Source of the DNA: Comamonas sp. SCN 67-35 | GTDB taxonomy: Bacteria > Pseudomonadota > Gammaproteobacteria > Burkholderiales > Burkholderiaceae_C | Direction: 5' to 3' | Assembly (NCBI GenBank): GCA_001725255.1 | Contig: MEFV01000016.1 | Coordinates: 42,005-106,004 of the forward strand | DNA: 64,000 nt | Part shown: one piece after another, positions 30,780 to 39,934 of the stretch | Position numbering within the stretch: position 1 is the stretch's first letter | Layout of the letters: the number at the start of each line of letters is the position of its first letter | The notes under the pieces: generated by a model | Told to the model about the DNA's origin: nothing | The model's input: the letters and a program-made list of their open reading frames with translations, nothing else | Database searches by the model: none | Translations under genes and position numbers: made by a program

Positions 30780-31832
30780 TCAAGGTGTGCGACCGGCCGC
30801 GCGCAGCGCACGCGCCACCTGCATGACCAGCGAGGGGCCGCGGTAGATCAGACCGGTGTACAACTGAACCACGTCGGCGCCCGCGCGAATTTTTTCGACG
30901 GCATCCGCCGCCGAGAGAATGCCGCCCACGCCAATGATGGGGAAGCCCGCCCCGAGCCGCGCGCGCAGCTGGTGGATGACCGCGTTGGACGCCTGTTTGA
31001 GCGGTGCGCCGCTCAGGCCACCCGTCTCCTGGGCATGGGGCAGGCCGTGCACGCCGTTGCGGTCGATGGTGGTGTTGGTGGCGATCACGCCATCCATGCC
31101 ATGGCGAAGCAGCGCATCGGCGATCGCGGCGATCTGCTCGTGCGTGAGATCCGGCGCGATCTTGAGGAAGACCGGCACGCGCCGTCCCTGCGCGGCGGCC
31201 AGCGTCTCGCGCTCGCGGGCGATCGTGCCCAGCAGCGTGTCGAGCGCCGCGTCGCTCTGCAGGCTGCGAAGGTTTTTCGTGTTGGGCGAACTGATGTTGA
31301 CGCTGACGTAGTCCGCGTAGGGGTAGACGCCGCGCAGGCCCAGCACGTAGTCGTTCGCGGCTTCTTCGATGGGCGTGGTGGCGTTCTTGCCGATGTTCAG
31401 GCCGAGAATCAGCGGCGCGCCCGCCGCGCGCACGCGCGAGCGCCTGACGTTGGCGATGAAGGCATCGAGCCCGTCGTTGTTGAACCCCATGCGGTTGATC
31501 AGCGCCCGCGCCTGCGGCAGGCGAAACATGCGCGGCTGGGGGTTGCCGGGCTGCGCCCTGGGCGTGACGGTGCCCACCTCGACGAAACCGAAGCCCATGG
31601 CGGCAAAGGCGTCGATGCAGCGCGCGTTCTTGTCCAGCCCGGCCGCCAGTCCGACGCGGTTGGGAAACTTCAGGCCGGCCAGCGTGACGGGGTCATGGAC
31701 CAGTGGGCAAGCCCAGGTGCGCTCGGCAAGGGTTCCTGCCGTGGCCTCCAGCAGCTTGAGCGTGAGATCATGGGCCGCTTCGGCATCCATGCGAAAGAGC
31801 AGGGGGCGGGCAAGGGTGTAGGGCAGCGGCAT
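30780..31832 (-). CDS. pyrD: Dihydroorotate dehydrogenase (quinone), class 2
   Basis: This 350-aa protein starts at [20 protein letters not shown]. The class 2 N-terminal helices for membrane association are present, followed by FMN/orotate motifs [24 protein letters not shown], the catalytic serine in [12 protein letters not shown], and IIGVGGI. It oxidises dihydroorotate to orotate using quinone in pyrimidine synthesis. It is divergent from rpiA with 36 bp between start codons, so the two promoters overlap. Confidence 0.95.
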   Translation of the reverse strand: MPLPYTLARPLLFRMDAEAAHDLTLKLLEATAGTLAERTWACPLVHDPVTLAGLKFPNRVGLAAGLDKNARCIDAFAAMGFGFVEVGTVTPRAQPGNPQPRMFRLPQARALINRMGFNNDGLDAFIANVRRSRVRAAGAPLILGLNIGKNATTPIEEAANDYVLGLRGVYPYADYVSVNISSPNTKNLRSLQSDAALDTLLGTIARERETLAAAQGRRVPVFLKIAPDLTHEQIAAIADALLRHGMDGVIATNTTIDRNGVHGLPHAQETGGLSGAPLKQASNAVIHQLRARLGAGFPIIGVGGILSAADAVEKIRAGADVVQLYTGLIYRGPSLVMQVARALRAAGRTP

Positions 31833-31868
31833 GGAGATAATCCGGACAAAACCTGCCGATTTTCCGCC

Positions 31869-32564
31869 ATGACCGATGCCGCCCACCTGACACAAGATGA
31901 ACTCAAGACACTGGTGGGCCGCGCTGCCCTGCAATATGTCACGCCCGGAGAAATCCTGGGGGTGGGCACGGGCTCCACGGTCAACTGCTTCATCGATGCG
32001 CTCGCCGACATGAAGGCACGGATTCCCGGCGCCGTGTCCAGTTCCGAGGCCAGCAGCGCGCGCCTGCGTACCCTGGGCATTGCGGTGCTCGACGCGAACG
32101 AGGTGCAGCGCCTGTCGGTCTATATCGACGGCGCCGACGAGATCGACGGCCACGGCTGCATGATCAAGGGCGGCGGGGCGGCGCTCACGCGCGAGAAGAT
32201 CGTCGCGGCGCTGGCCGACCGTTTCATCTGCATTGCCGATGCCAGCAAGCGCGTGGACGTGCTGGGGCGGTTTCCGCTGCCGGTGGAGGTCATTCCGATG
32301 GCGGCGGCGCAGCTCACGCGGCGTTTTGCCGCACTGGGCGGCACGGCCACGCTGCGCCTGAAGGACGGCGCGCCGCTCGTCACCGACAACGGCCAGCACA
32401 TCCTGGACGTGCGGGGCCTCGCCATTACCGATCCGCTGGCGTTCGAGACGGACGTCAGCCAGTGGCCGGGCGTGGTCACGGTGGGTGTGTTCGCGCGTCA
32501 GCGCGCGAGTGTCTGCCTGCTCGGAACCCCAGAGGGGGTCCGGACCATCGACTTCGGGCCATGA
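31869..32564 (+). CDS. rpiA: Ribose-5-phosphate isomerase A
   Basis: This 231-aa protein has [15 protein letters not shown] near the N-terminus, the active-site DGADEID loop with downstream [12 protein letters not shown], and the C-terminal [12 protein letters not shown] segment. It interconverts ribose-5-phosphate and ribulose-5-phosphate in the pentose phosphate pathway. The short start-to-start distance to pyrD suggests linked supply of nucleotide precursors. An ATG overlaps its stop codon and opens a possible broken ORF. Confidence 0.95.
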   Translation: MTDAAHLTQDELKTLVGRAALQYVTPGEILGVGTGSTVNCFIDALADMKARIPGAVSSSEASSARLRTLGIAVLDANEVQRLSVYIDGADEIDGHGCMIKGGGAALTREKIVAALADRFICIADASKRVDVLGRFPLPVEVIPMAAAQLTRRFAALGGTATLRLKDGAPLVTDNGQHILDVRGLAITDPLAFETDVSQWPGVVTVGVFARQRASVCLLGTPEGVRTIDFGP

Positions 32565-32835
32565 CATCGCTGCCCAGGTACTGGCGCCAGCAGGCCACGC
32601 CCTCGGGCGGTACGCGGCTGGTGTATGCCGTGCCGTCCTGGTGAATTACCGGGCGATCGAAGGCGGCGTGGCCAGTCTGGCGCTGACAGGGAGGGGCAGC
32701 GAAGAGGAAAGCGAGTGGCTCGGTCCGCTGCTGGCGCGGTGGGCGAGGGCGCCTCTGGCCCGGGGCTTTGGCGCCAGCGTGGCTGACGAGGCCGATCCCG
32801 CCGAACTGCCCCGAAGCACAAAGCTTAGAAAATGA
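32561..32835 (+). pseudogene. Possible frameshifted small ORF downstream of rpiA
   Basis: An ATG overlapping the rpiA stop opens 27 codons ([20 protein letters not shown], then VYAVPSW) ending at 32644. In another frame, codons with strong GC3 bias continue from about 32633 ([20 protein letters not shown], then GSEEESEWLGPLLARW) to TGA at 32835. Joining the two needs one frameshift near 32640. I do not recognise the product. It overlaps the end of the glutaredoxin-like gene and may be a relict or chance. Confidence 0.3.
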
Positions 32836-33505
32836 TTCCGGCCGGATTGGACGGATTGGGGGTTCCAGGCGCAGGCGCCGCGGGTGCCGGCGTTTCCGGT
32901 GCCGTGCGTGCGGGCTGCTGCCGTGGTTCGGGCTTGGGAACGACATGGCTCGGCACCACGGGCGTGCCGCGCACCACCAGCGGAGCGGCCGCGGAGCGTT
33001 GGTAGCTCGCCGGCAGTTCTGATGTCTTGGGATAGCCTGCGGCATCCAGGTACTGGCTCCATTCGGTATCGGAGAAACCCTTGATCCTTTGTGAACCGAT
33101 GGTGACCACGGGCAGCGAGGCATCGCCGGCCAGGCCTTGCAGCGCCTCGACGTCTTCGTTGCTGGTGACCGTGCGCTCCGCAAACGGAATGCCGCGGTTG
33201 ATCAGGAGGTTGCGGCCATTGACGCAGGGGCCGCAATCCTTGCCCGTGTACAGCACCACCGGGTAGCGCGTGGCCGTCTGACGCAGGGCAAAGGGCAGGG
33301 CGTCGTTGGCGTGGAGATCGGCGCCGGTCTGCACGCCCTCGTGGGTGCTGACCTTCGCGCCCTTGGACAGATCCTCGGGCGCCCGGTCGGAGAAGGTGAC
33401 GCGGCCATCCGGCCCCACGATGCGGTAGACGGCCTGCGCCTGCACCGCGCCCGCCAGCAGCGCCGACAACGCGGCCACGAGTGCGATGGTGTGCGTGCGG
33501 TTCAT
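32825..33505 (-). CDS. Periplasmic DUF4124/glutaredoxin-domain protein
   Basis: This 226-aa protein has a signal peptide (MNRTHTIALVAALSALLAGA, cleavage near VQAQA). A DUF4124-like segment follows (VYRIVGPDGRVTFSDRAPED), then a glutaredoxin-like fold with KDCGPCVNGRNLL (Cys-Gly-Pro-Cys) and the cis-proline region SLPVVTIG. The tail is rich in Pro and Ala. It is probably a thiol oxidoreductase or copper/thiol handling protein in the periplasm. The partner is unknown. Confidence 0.82.
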   Translation of the reverse strand: MNRTHTIALVAALSALLAGAVQAQAVYRIVGPDGRVTFSDRAPEDLSKGAKVSTHEGVQTGADLHANDALPFALRQTATRYPVVLYTGKDCGPCVNGRNLLINRGIPFAERTVTSNEDVEALQGLAGDASLPVVTIGSQRIKGFSDTEWSQYLDAAGYPKTSELPASYQRSAAAPLVVRGTPVVPSHVVPKPEPRQQPARTAPETPAPAAPAPGTPNPSNPAGIIF

Positions 33506-33617
33506 GGGGTTCTCCTCGTATCTCTGAAAAATGATAGCTGATACCGACTGTCAGTCAATGCTTTCAAATATGAACAGCTTCAGAAGCCTTGTTGATCCAG
33601 CGCAAACAGCTCACTTT

Positions 33618-35651
33618 TTATCCGGCCATGCCTTGATGGCGCAGCAAGGCGTCGAGCTGGGGCTCGCGGCCGCGGAAGGCCTTGAAGGATTCGATGGCCG
33701 GGCGGCTGCCGCCCGTTTCCAGGATTTCCTTGCGGTAGCGGCGCCCGGTCTCGGGGCTCGGTTCGCCGTTGGCGCCGCGCGTTTCCTCGAATGCCGCGTA
33801 GGCATCGGCCGAGAGTACCTCGGCCCACTTGTAGCTGTAATAACCGGCCGCGTAACCGCCGCCGAAAATGTGGCTGAAGCTGTGCGCGAAGCGGTTGAAG
33901 GCGGGCGGCTGCAGCACGGCCACTTCGGCGCGCACCTCGGCGAGCAGCCCGGCGATGTCCTCGCGTGCGTGCGAGCGCGTGTGCAGCAGCATGTCGAAGA
34001 GCGAGAACTCGATCTGGCGCAGCGTCTGCATGCCGGCCTGGAAGTTCTTCGCGGCCAGCATCTTGTCGAAAAGCGCGCGCGGCAGCGGTTCGCCCGTGTC
34101 GACGTGCGCCGTCATGTGCCTGAGCACCTCCCATTCCCAGCAGAAATTTTCCATGAACTGACTCGGCAGCTCTACCGCGTCCCACTCGACGCCGCTGATG
34201 CCCGAGACATCGTGCTCGTTGACCTGCGTGAGCATGTGCTGCAGGCCGTGGCCGAATTCATGGAACAGCGTGGTGGCGTCGTCGTGGGTGAGCAGCGGCG
34301 GCTTGCCATCGACGCCGTCGGCGAAGTTGCACACCAGGTAGGCCACAGGCGTCTGCACCGCGCCCGAGTCGGGGCGCTGCCAGCGCCCACGTGCGTCGTC
34401 CATCCAGGCGCCGCCGCGCTTGCCGGGCCGGGCTGGCTTGTCCAGGTAAAACTGGCCGACGAGCGCGCCATCCCGCTCGATGCGGTAGAACTCCACGGCG
34501 GGATGCCAGACCGGTGCCTCGTCGCGGCGGATACTCACCTCGAACAGGGTCTCGACGATCTTGAACAGGCCCGCGAGCACCTTGGGCGCGGGGAGGTAGG
34601 GCTTGACCTCCTGCTCGTTGTAGGCGTAGCGCGTCTCCTTGAGCTTTTCGGAGATGTAGGGCCAGTCCCAGGCCTGCGGATCGGCCAGCCCCAGGTTTTC
34701 CTTCGCGAAGGCGCGCAGGTCCGCGAGGTCCTTTTGCGCGTACGGGCGTGCGCGCTTGGCCAGGTCGCGCAGGAAATGCAGCACCTGATCGGGCGAATCG
34801 GCCATCTTGGGCACGAGCGAGACCTCGCCGAAATTGGCGTAGCCCAGCAGCTCGGCCTCTTCCTGGCGCAGCGCCAGGATGTCCTGCATTACCGTAGTGT
34901 TGTCGAAGCGGCTCGCGTCGCCCTCGGCCTGATCGGAGGCGCGCGTGACGTGGGCACGGTAGAGCTTTTCGCGCAGCGCGCTGCTGTCGGCGAACTGCAT
35001 CACCGGCAGGTAGCAGGGCATGTGCAGCGTGAGCTTGTGGCCCTCCTTGCCCTCGGCCTGCGCGGCGGCGCGCGTGGCGGCCAGCACGTCCTGCGGCACG
35101 CCCGCCATGTCTTCGGGCGTGGCGAGGCAACTGAACGCATCGGTCGCATCGAGCACGTTTTCGCTGTATTTCTGCTGCAGCTCGGCCAGGCGCTCCTGCA
35201 CCTGGGCAAAGCGCTCGCGCGCCGCGCCGGTGAGCTCCGCGCCCGAGAGGCGAAAGCCGCGCAGCGCGTTGGACAGCGCCTGGCGCTGCTCGGCGTTCAG
35301 GCCGGCGGGGTCCATGGCCTTGTATTTGGCGTACAGCCGCTCGTCGGCGCCCAGGCGCGTCCAGAACGCGGTCACCAGGGGCAGGGCGGCGTTGTAGGCG
35401 GCGCGCAGCTCGGGCGTGTCCATGACGGCGCTCAGGTGGCTCACGGCGCTGAAGGAGCGGCTGAGCTGCTCGGTGGCCACGTCCAGCACACGCGCGATGG
35501 CGGTCCAATCCACGGGAAAGTCGGCGGCCGTTACCTGCGCCAGCGCCGCTTCGCAGCGCCTGAGCAGTTCATCGACGGCGGGCGCCACGTCGGCGGGGGT
35601 GATGCGATCGAAGGCGATGGCACCGGAGAAGTCGAGCAGGGGATTGGTCAT
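33618..35651 (-). CDS. prlC: Oligopeptidase A (M3 metallopeptidase)
   Basis: This 677-aa protein starts at MTNPLLDFSGAIAFDRITPA. The zinc motif HEFGH in TTLFHEFGHGLQHML and the downstream Glu ligand region (GVEWDAVELPSQFMENF) define M3 peptidases. The length matches E. coli OpdA/PrlC (680 aa). It degrades cytosolic oligopeptides and signal peptides. It lies 32 bp downstream of folD on the same strand and is likely cotranscribed with it. Confidence 0.93.
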   Translation of the reverse strand: MTNPLLDFSGAIAFDRITPADVAPAVDELLRRCEAALAQVTAADFPVDWTAIARVLDVATEQLSRSFSAVSHLSAVMDTPELRAAYNAALPLVTAFWTRLGADERLYAKYKAMDPAGLNAEQRQALSNALRGFRLSGAELTGAARERFAQVQERLAELQQKYSENVLDATDAFSCLATPEDMAGVPQDVLAATRAAAQAEGKEGHKLTLHMPCYLPVMQFADSSALREKLYRAHVTRASDQAEGDASRFDNTTVMQDILALRQEEAELLGYANFGEVSLVPKMADSPDQVLHFLRDLAKRARPYAQKDLADLRAFAKENLGLADPQAWDWPYISEKLKETRYAYNEQEVKPYLPAPKVLAGLFKIVETLFEVSIRRDEAPVWHPAVEFYRIERDGALVGQFYLDKPARPGKRGGAWMDDARGRWQRPDSGAVQTPVAYLVCNFADGVDGKPPLLTHDDATTLFHEFGHGLQHMLTQVNEHDVSGISGVEWDAVELPSQFMENFCWEWEVLRHMTAHVDTGEPLPRALFDKMLAAKNFQAGMQTLRQIEFSLFDMLLHTRSHAREDIAGLLAEVRAEVAVLQPPAFNRFAHSFSHIFGGGYAAGYYSYKWAEVLSADAYAAFEETRGANGEPSPETGRRYRKEILETGGSRPAIESFKAFRGREPQLDALLRHQGMAG

Positions 35652-35683
35652 GCAGGTGCAGATGGGCGCCGCGGCGCAAAAGT

Positions 35684-36535
35684 TCAAGCCAGGCCCTCGC
35701 ACGAGGCCAGCGTGTTCATGAGCAGCATGGTGATGGTCATTGGCCCCACGCCGCCGGGCACGGGGGTGATCCAGCCGGCCACCTCCTTCACGCCGTCGAA
35801 ATCCACGTCGCCGCAGAGCTTGCCTGCGTCGTCGCGGTTCATGCCCACGTCGATCACGACGGCGCCGGGCTTGACCATGTCCGCCGTGAGCACGTTACGC
35901 TTGCCCACCGCTGCCACGACGATATCCGCTTGGCGCGTCATCGCGGCCAGATCCTTCGTGCCGCTGTGGCAGATGGTGACCGTGGCATTGGCTGCGAGCA
36001 GCATCATGGCCATGGGCTTGCCGACGATGTTGCTGCGCCCGATGACCACGGCGTGCCGGCCGCGCAGGTCGCGCATGCCGATGGATTCGAGCATCTTCAT
36101 GCAGCCATAGGGCGTGCAGGCCTTGAAACCGGGCTCGCCCACCATGAGCGCGCCGGCGCTTGCCACGTGAAAACCGTCCACGTCCTTGGCGGGCGAGATG
36201 GCTTCGATGACCTTGTGGCTGTCGATCTGCGGCGGCAGCGGCAGCTGCACGAGGATGCCGTGGATGGCCGGGTCGGTGTTGAGCGCGTGGATGCGCGCCA
36301 GCAACTCGGCCTCGGTCATCGCCGCCTCGTGGCGCTCCAGCACGGAGCGGATGCCCACGTCTTCGCACGCCTTGACCTTGTTGCGCACATAGACCTGGCT
36401 GGCCGGGTTGTCACCCACGAGGATGACCGCCAGGCCCGGTACCTTGCCTTGCGCCTTCAGCGCTTGCGTGCGGCGGGCGATGTCCGTGCGCAGTTGGGAA
36501 GAGAGGGCCTTGCCGTCGATCAGTTGGGCTGTCAT
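35684..36535 (-). CDS. folD: Bifunctional methylene-THF dehydrogenase/cyclohydrolase
   Basis: This 283-aa protein has the catalytic Tyr/Lys segment [17 protein letters not shown], the substrate-binding VQLPLPPQI and the NADP-binding [19 protein letters not shown], closing with [16 protein letters not shown]. It interconverts 5,10-methylene- and 10-formyl-tetrahydrofolate. The folate product links it to thyA and purine synthesis elsewhere. It is upstream of prlC in the same direction. Confidence 0.95.
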   Translation of the reverse strand: MTAQLIDGKALSSQLRTDIARRTQALKAQGKVPGLAVILVGDNPASQVYVRNKVKACEDVGIRSVLERHEAAMTEAELLARIHALNTDPAIHGILVQLPLPPQIDSHKVIEAISPAKDVDGFHVASAGALMVGEPGFKACTPYGCMKMLESIGMRDLRGRHAVVIGRSNIVGKPMAMMLLAANATVTICHSGTKDLAAMTRQADIVVAAVGKRNVLTADMVKPGAVVIDVGMNRDDAGKLCGDVDFDGVKEVAGWITPVPGGVGPMTITMLLMNTLASCEGLA

Positions 36536-36606
36536 CGATTACCTTGCAAAGGGGTTGCGTCAGGGCGCGCGGCGCCACGTCGGGCGTGCGGCGCCGGATG
36601 CGGGAT

Positions 36607-37236
36607 TCAGAGTTTCGCGGGGGAATTGCCCAGCGCGATCTTGAGCAGGTCGGCCACCGTATTGGCGCCGAGCTTTTCCATGATGTTGGCGCGGTGCGCC
36701 TCCACGGTCTTGATGCTGATCCCGAGGTCGTCCGCGATCTGCTTGTTCAAACGCCCGGCGACGATGCGCTCGAGCACCTGCGATTCGCGCCCCGTGAGCT
36801 TGGCCATGAGGGCCTCGTGGCTGGCGGCGAGCTGGTGGTCGGCAAAGCTCTCTCGCGCGCGCTCGAGCATGCGCTCGACCAGTTCGGAGAGTTCCTTTTC
36901 ATTGAAGGGCTTCTGGATGAAATCCAGCGCGCCTTTCTTCATCGTGTCCACCGCCATGGGCACGTCGCCGTGGCCGGTGATGAAGACGATGGGCAGGGGG
37001 GATTTGCGCTCCAGCAGCCTGTCCTGCAGCTCCAGCCCCGTCATGCCGGCCATGCGCACGTCGATGATCAGGCAGGCCACCTCGCGCGGGTCGTAGCGGG
37101 TGAGGAAGGTCTCGGCCGAATCGAAGCAGCGCACGCGATAGCCCCTGCCCTCGAGCAGCCATTGCAGCGAATCGCGCACGGCCTCGTCGTCATCGACGAC
37201 ATAGACCGTGCCTTTTTTCGGGGACATCAAATTCAT
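36607..37236 (-). CDS. FixJ/NarL-type response regulator paired with the adjacent sensor kinase
   Basis: This protein is about 209 aa from ATG 37236 (AAAGG upstream); a GTG at 37251 overlapping the kinase stop is the alternative. The receiver domain holds VVDDDEAVRD, the phosphoacceptor Asp in LIIDVRMAGM, and KPF with its conserved Lys. The C-terminal LuxR helix-turn-helix reads LTGRESQVLERIVAGRLNKQ, then SIKTVEAHRANIMEKL. It is coupled to the histidine kinase gene and lies on the far side of it from aceE. Confidence 0.92.
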   Translation of the reverse strand: MNLMSPKKGTVYVVDDDEAVRDSLQWLLEGRGYRVRCFDSAETFLTRYDPREVACLIIDVRMAGMTGLELQDRLLERKSPLPIVFITGHGDVPMAVDTMKKGALDFIQKPFNEKELSELVERMLERARESFADHQLAASHEALMAKLTGRESQVLERIVAGRLNKQIADDLGISIKTVEAHRANIMEKLGANTVADLLKIALGNSPAKL

Positions 37237-37247
37237 GCATGGGCCTT

Positions 37248-39770
37248 TCACGTCGTTATTGCTTCGAAATCGCTAGTAGCGTTTTCAGCGCCGGCCAGCG
37301 GCAACCAGAAAGTGAACAGGCACCCCGTGACCTCTTTGGAATTGTAGAGGTTCTCTGCCTTGAGCCTGCCCTGGTGTGACTCGACGATGCTGCGGCACAG
37401 GTTCAGGCCCATGCCCATGCCTTCGCTCTTGGTGGAGTAGAAGGCTTCGAAGAGATGCTCGAGCACGTCGGCCGGAAGGCCAGGCCCGCTGTCTTCCACG
37501 CTGAACTGGATCACATCCACGCCGTCGACCTGGCGCGGCACCACGCGCAGCTCCACGTTGCGCTGAGCCAGGGGGCGGTCGGCGTGCGCGATGGCCTCGG
37601 CGCCGTTCTTCATCAGGTTGATCAGCACCTGCTCGATCAGGATGCTGTCGGCCATCACCGGCGGCAGGCGCGCCGCGACGTAGTGCGACAGGCGCACGTT
37701 GTGCCGGCGCAATTCGATGGTGGCGAGCTCCACCGCCTCGGCCACCATTTCGGTGACGTTGGCCAGCTGCCGGTTGGGTTCGCTCTTTTTCACGAAGGCG
37801 CGGATGCGCTGGATGATCTGTCCGGCGCGCTGGGCCTGGTGCGCCGTCTTGTGGAGTGCGCCCAGCAGTGCCTGTTCGCTGATTTCTCCGCTTTCCACGC
37901 GCGAGATCATGCCGCTGCAGTAGTTGCTGATGGCCGTCAGTGGCTGGTTGAGCTCGTGCGCCACGCTGGACGCCATCTCGCCCATGGTGATGAGGCGGCT
38001 CACCGACTGCGTGCGCTCCGCCTGGTGCGCGGCCACCTCCTGCGCATGTCTGCGGGCCGTGATGTCGGTGGCAATGACCATCTGCGCGATGCGCCCGTCC
38101 ACCCAGTGCAGATAGCGCGAGCGCACCTCCAGCCACTTGCCCAGATCGGGCTGGTAGATCTCGACGTTGTCCGACTGGGCCTGCGTCATCGTGTGGCTGG
38201 GGAAGCCCATGAAGCTGTCTTCGTCATCCGGCGCCTCGGCATGCACCACCCCGGCCTGGGCCACGAGCTGCAGGTGGCCCTCGGTGAGCGAGCCGAACCA
38301 CTGCCGGTACAGGCGGTTGGCGAACAGCAGCTCCTTGCTGCCCAGCGGAGCGACGGACACCGAGGCGTCGAGCGACTCCAGCACGATGGTGAAGCGCTCG
38401 TGCGAGGCCACGAGCTGCTCGCGTACGCGGTTGGGCTCGGTGATGTCGGTCATCGACGTCATCCAGCCGGTGTGCCGCCCGTGGCCGTCGATCAGCGGCG
38501 AGACGTACAGGCGCGCGTCGAACACCGTGCCGCTCTTGCGCTGCACGCGCACCTGCAAGCCGCCGGGCACGGCCTTGCCCGAGAGTTCTTCGTGCAGCTT
38601 GCTTTGCTGCGAATTGCGCTCGCTTTCAGGCCAATAGCTGTAGGGCGGGGTCTGGCCCACGAGTTCTTCGGTGGACCAGCCTGTCATCTGGCAGAACGCC
38701 GCGTTCACGTAGGTGATGCGGCCCTCGAGGTCGAGCGCGCGCATGCCCGTGAGGATGGAGTTTTCCATGGCACGGCGAAAATTGGTCTCGGCGATCAGCG
38801 CCTCCTGCGCCTGCATGCGCCTGCGCGTGTGCCGCCAGGTGCCCAGCAGCAGCCAGGCCGTCATGATGCTGAGCGCGCCCACGAGCCAGAACAGGCCGCT
38901 GCCCACCACGCCCAGCGAGGTGCGGTAGGCCTGCGCACGCAGCACCAGCGTCTGCCCCGGCAGGACGATGGGCGCCTGATAGACGTTGGTGGGACTGCGC
39001 CAAGGGAAGAAGGCGCGTGTGCGTGGCTGCAGGGGTGACCCGGCCAGCAGCTGGTGCTGCGCGTTGACCAGCGTCACCGCATAGCGCGAGAGCACTTCCG
39101 TGGGCGTGCCGTAGCGCAACAGGCTGTCCACCGAGTATTCGGCGAGCAGCACGCCCGCGAAGCGATCGTGCGTGGTCAGAGGCACCTGCAGCTGCAGCAG
39201 GGGAACGGGCTTGTCCGGGACGAGCTCGGGCAGCAGGTAGACCGGTTGTTCCAGCTGCTGGACCTGGCGAAAGCCCTCCTGTGTCGGGCCCGGGCGCAAG
39301 AGTTCGCCCGTCAGGCGCATCTGGCCGCCCGCGAGCGTGGGCGCCGACTGGCTGATGCGCACGCGGCCGGTCTCGTCGATCCAGGTGAGCGCCTGCACCT
39401 CCGGGTACTGCGTCGTCATCAGGTCCGCCTGGATGGCGAAATCCGAGTCGTTCAAGCCCTGGGCGGAGAGGTCGCGGGCGATGCGCATGACCTGCTCCTG
39501 GCGCTCGGACAGGCGCAGGCGCAGGCGTTGCTGGGCGTACTCCACATCACGCTGCAGCGCCTCGCGTTCGCGCTCGATTTCCTGCGAGTGCAAATACCAG
39601 AACGAAGCCGCGATGGCGACGAAGAACAGAAACACCGACACCAGTGGCGCGAGGGCGGCAAAGCGGTCTTGGCGGTGCGGCGAGAGTTCACGCCACCACC
39701 GGCGCCAGCGCCGCGATGGCAGTTGCTCCGACAACGGTATGGCCTCGGCGCGCATATGAGGGGAAACCAT
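37248..39770 (-). CDS. Membrane PAS-PAS sensor histidine kinase
   Basis: This 840-aa protein has a first membrane segment at about 42-62, a periplasmic sensor region of about 240 residues and a second membrane segment near 305. Two PAS domains follow (first with TYVNAAFCQMTGWSTEELVG). The dimerisation histidine is in SSVAHELNQPLTAISNYCSG, and HATPase boxes include NLMKNGAEAI, EDSGPGLP and GMGMGLNLCRSI. The domain plan is like FixL/TtrS kinases. It is divergent from aceE across 164 bp, so pyruvate dehydrogenase is a plausible target of the system (inference). Confidence 0.92.
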   Translation of the reverse strand: MVSPHMRAEAIPLSEQLPSRRWRRWWRELSPHRQDRFAALAPLVSVFLFFVAIAASFWYLHSQEIEREREALQRDVEYAQQRLRLRLSERQEQVMRIARDLSAQGLNDSDFAIQADLMTTQYPEVQALTWIDETGRVRISQSAPTLAGGQMRLTGELLRPGPTQEGFRQVQQLEQPVYLLPELVPDKPVPLLQLQVPLTTHDRFAGVLLAEYSVDSLLRYGTPTEVLSRYAVTLVNAQHQLLAGSPLQPRTRAFFPWRSPTNVYQAPIVLPGQTLVLRAQAYRTSLGVVGSGLFWLVGALSIMTAWLLLGTWRHTRRRMQAQEALIAETNFRRAMENSILTGMRALDLEGRITYVNAAFCQMTGWSTEELVGQTPPYSYWPESERNSQQSKLHEELSGKAVPGGLQVRVQRKSGTVFDARLYVSPLIDGHGRHTGWMTSMTDITEPNRVREQLVASHERFTIVLESLDASVSVAPLGSKELLFANRLYRQWFGSLTEGHLQLVAQAGVVHAEAPDDEDSFMGFPSHTMTQAQSDNVEIYQPDLGKWLEVRSRYLHWVDGRIAQMVIATDITARRHAQEVAAHQAERTQSVSRLITMGEMASSVAHELNQPLTAISNYCSGMISRVESGEISEQALLGALHKTAHQAQRAGQIIQRIRAFVKKSEPNRQLANVTEMVAEAVELATIELRRHNVRLSHYVAARLPPVMADSILIEQVLINLMKNGAEAIAHADRPLAQRNVELRVVPRQVDGVDVIQFSVEDSGPGLPADVLEHLFEAFYSTKSEGMGMGLNLCRSIVESHQGRLKAENLYNSKEVTGCLFTFWLPLAGAENATSDFEAITT

Positions 39771-39847
39771 GAGCGAAGTTTAAAGACCGACAGGGTGATC
39801 CAGAAGATTTTATTCAGGGTTTTCCTAGGTATTTTCATATCATGAGA

Positions 39848-39876
39848 TTGACTCATACTATTTGAAATTTTCTAAA
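39848..39876 (+). promoter_or_regulatory. Candidate sigma-70 promoter of the aceEF-lpd operon
   Basis: TTGACT (39848-39853) and TCTAAA (39871-39876) are separated by 17 bp, within an AT-rich stretch in the 164-bp gap between the kinase and aceE. The -10 matches four of six consensus bases. The GGAG at 39924 serves aceE. Confidence 0.4.
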
Positions 39877-39934
39877 ACTATGCGACACTCGAGCACCTAT
39901 CCTGACATCCACATTGCCATCAAGGAGACTGAAG

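Noticed and set aside
33531..33575. Further repeat copy beside the glutaredoxin-like gene
   Set aside because: It begins GATAGCTG and has scattered matches, but the central blocks are missing.
33531..36110. 859-codon open frame antisense to prlC and folD
   Set aside because: It spans two real genes on the other strand, whose motifs (HEFGH, NADP site) are unambiguous.
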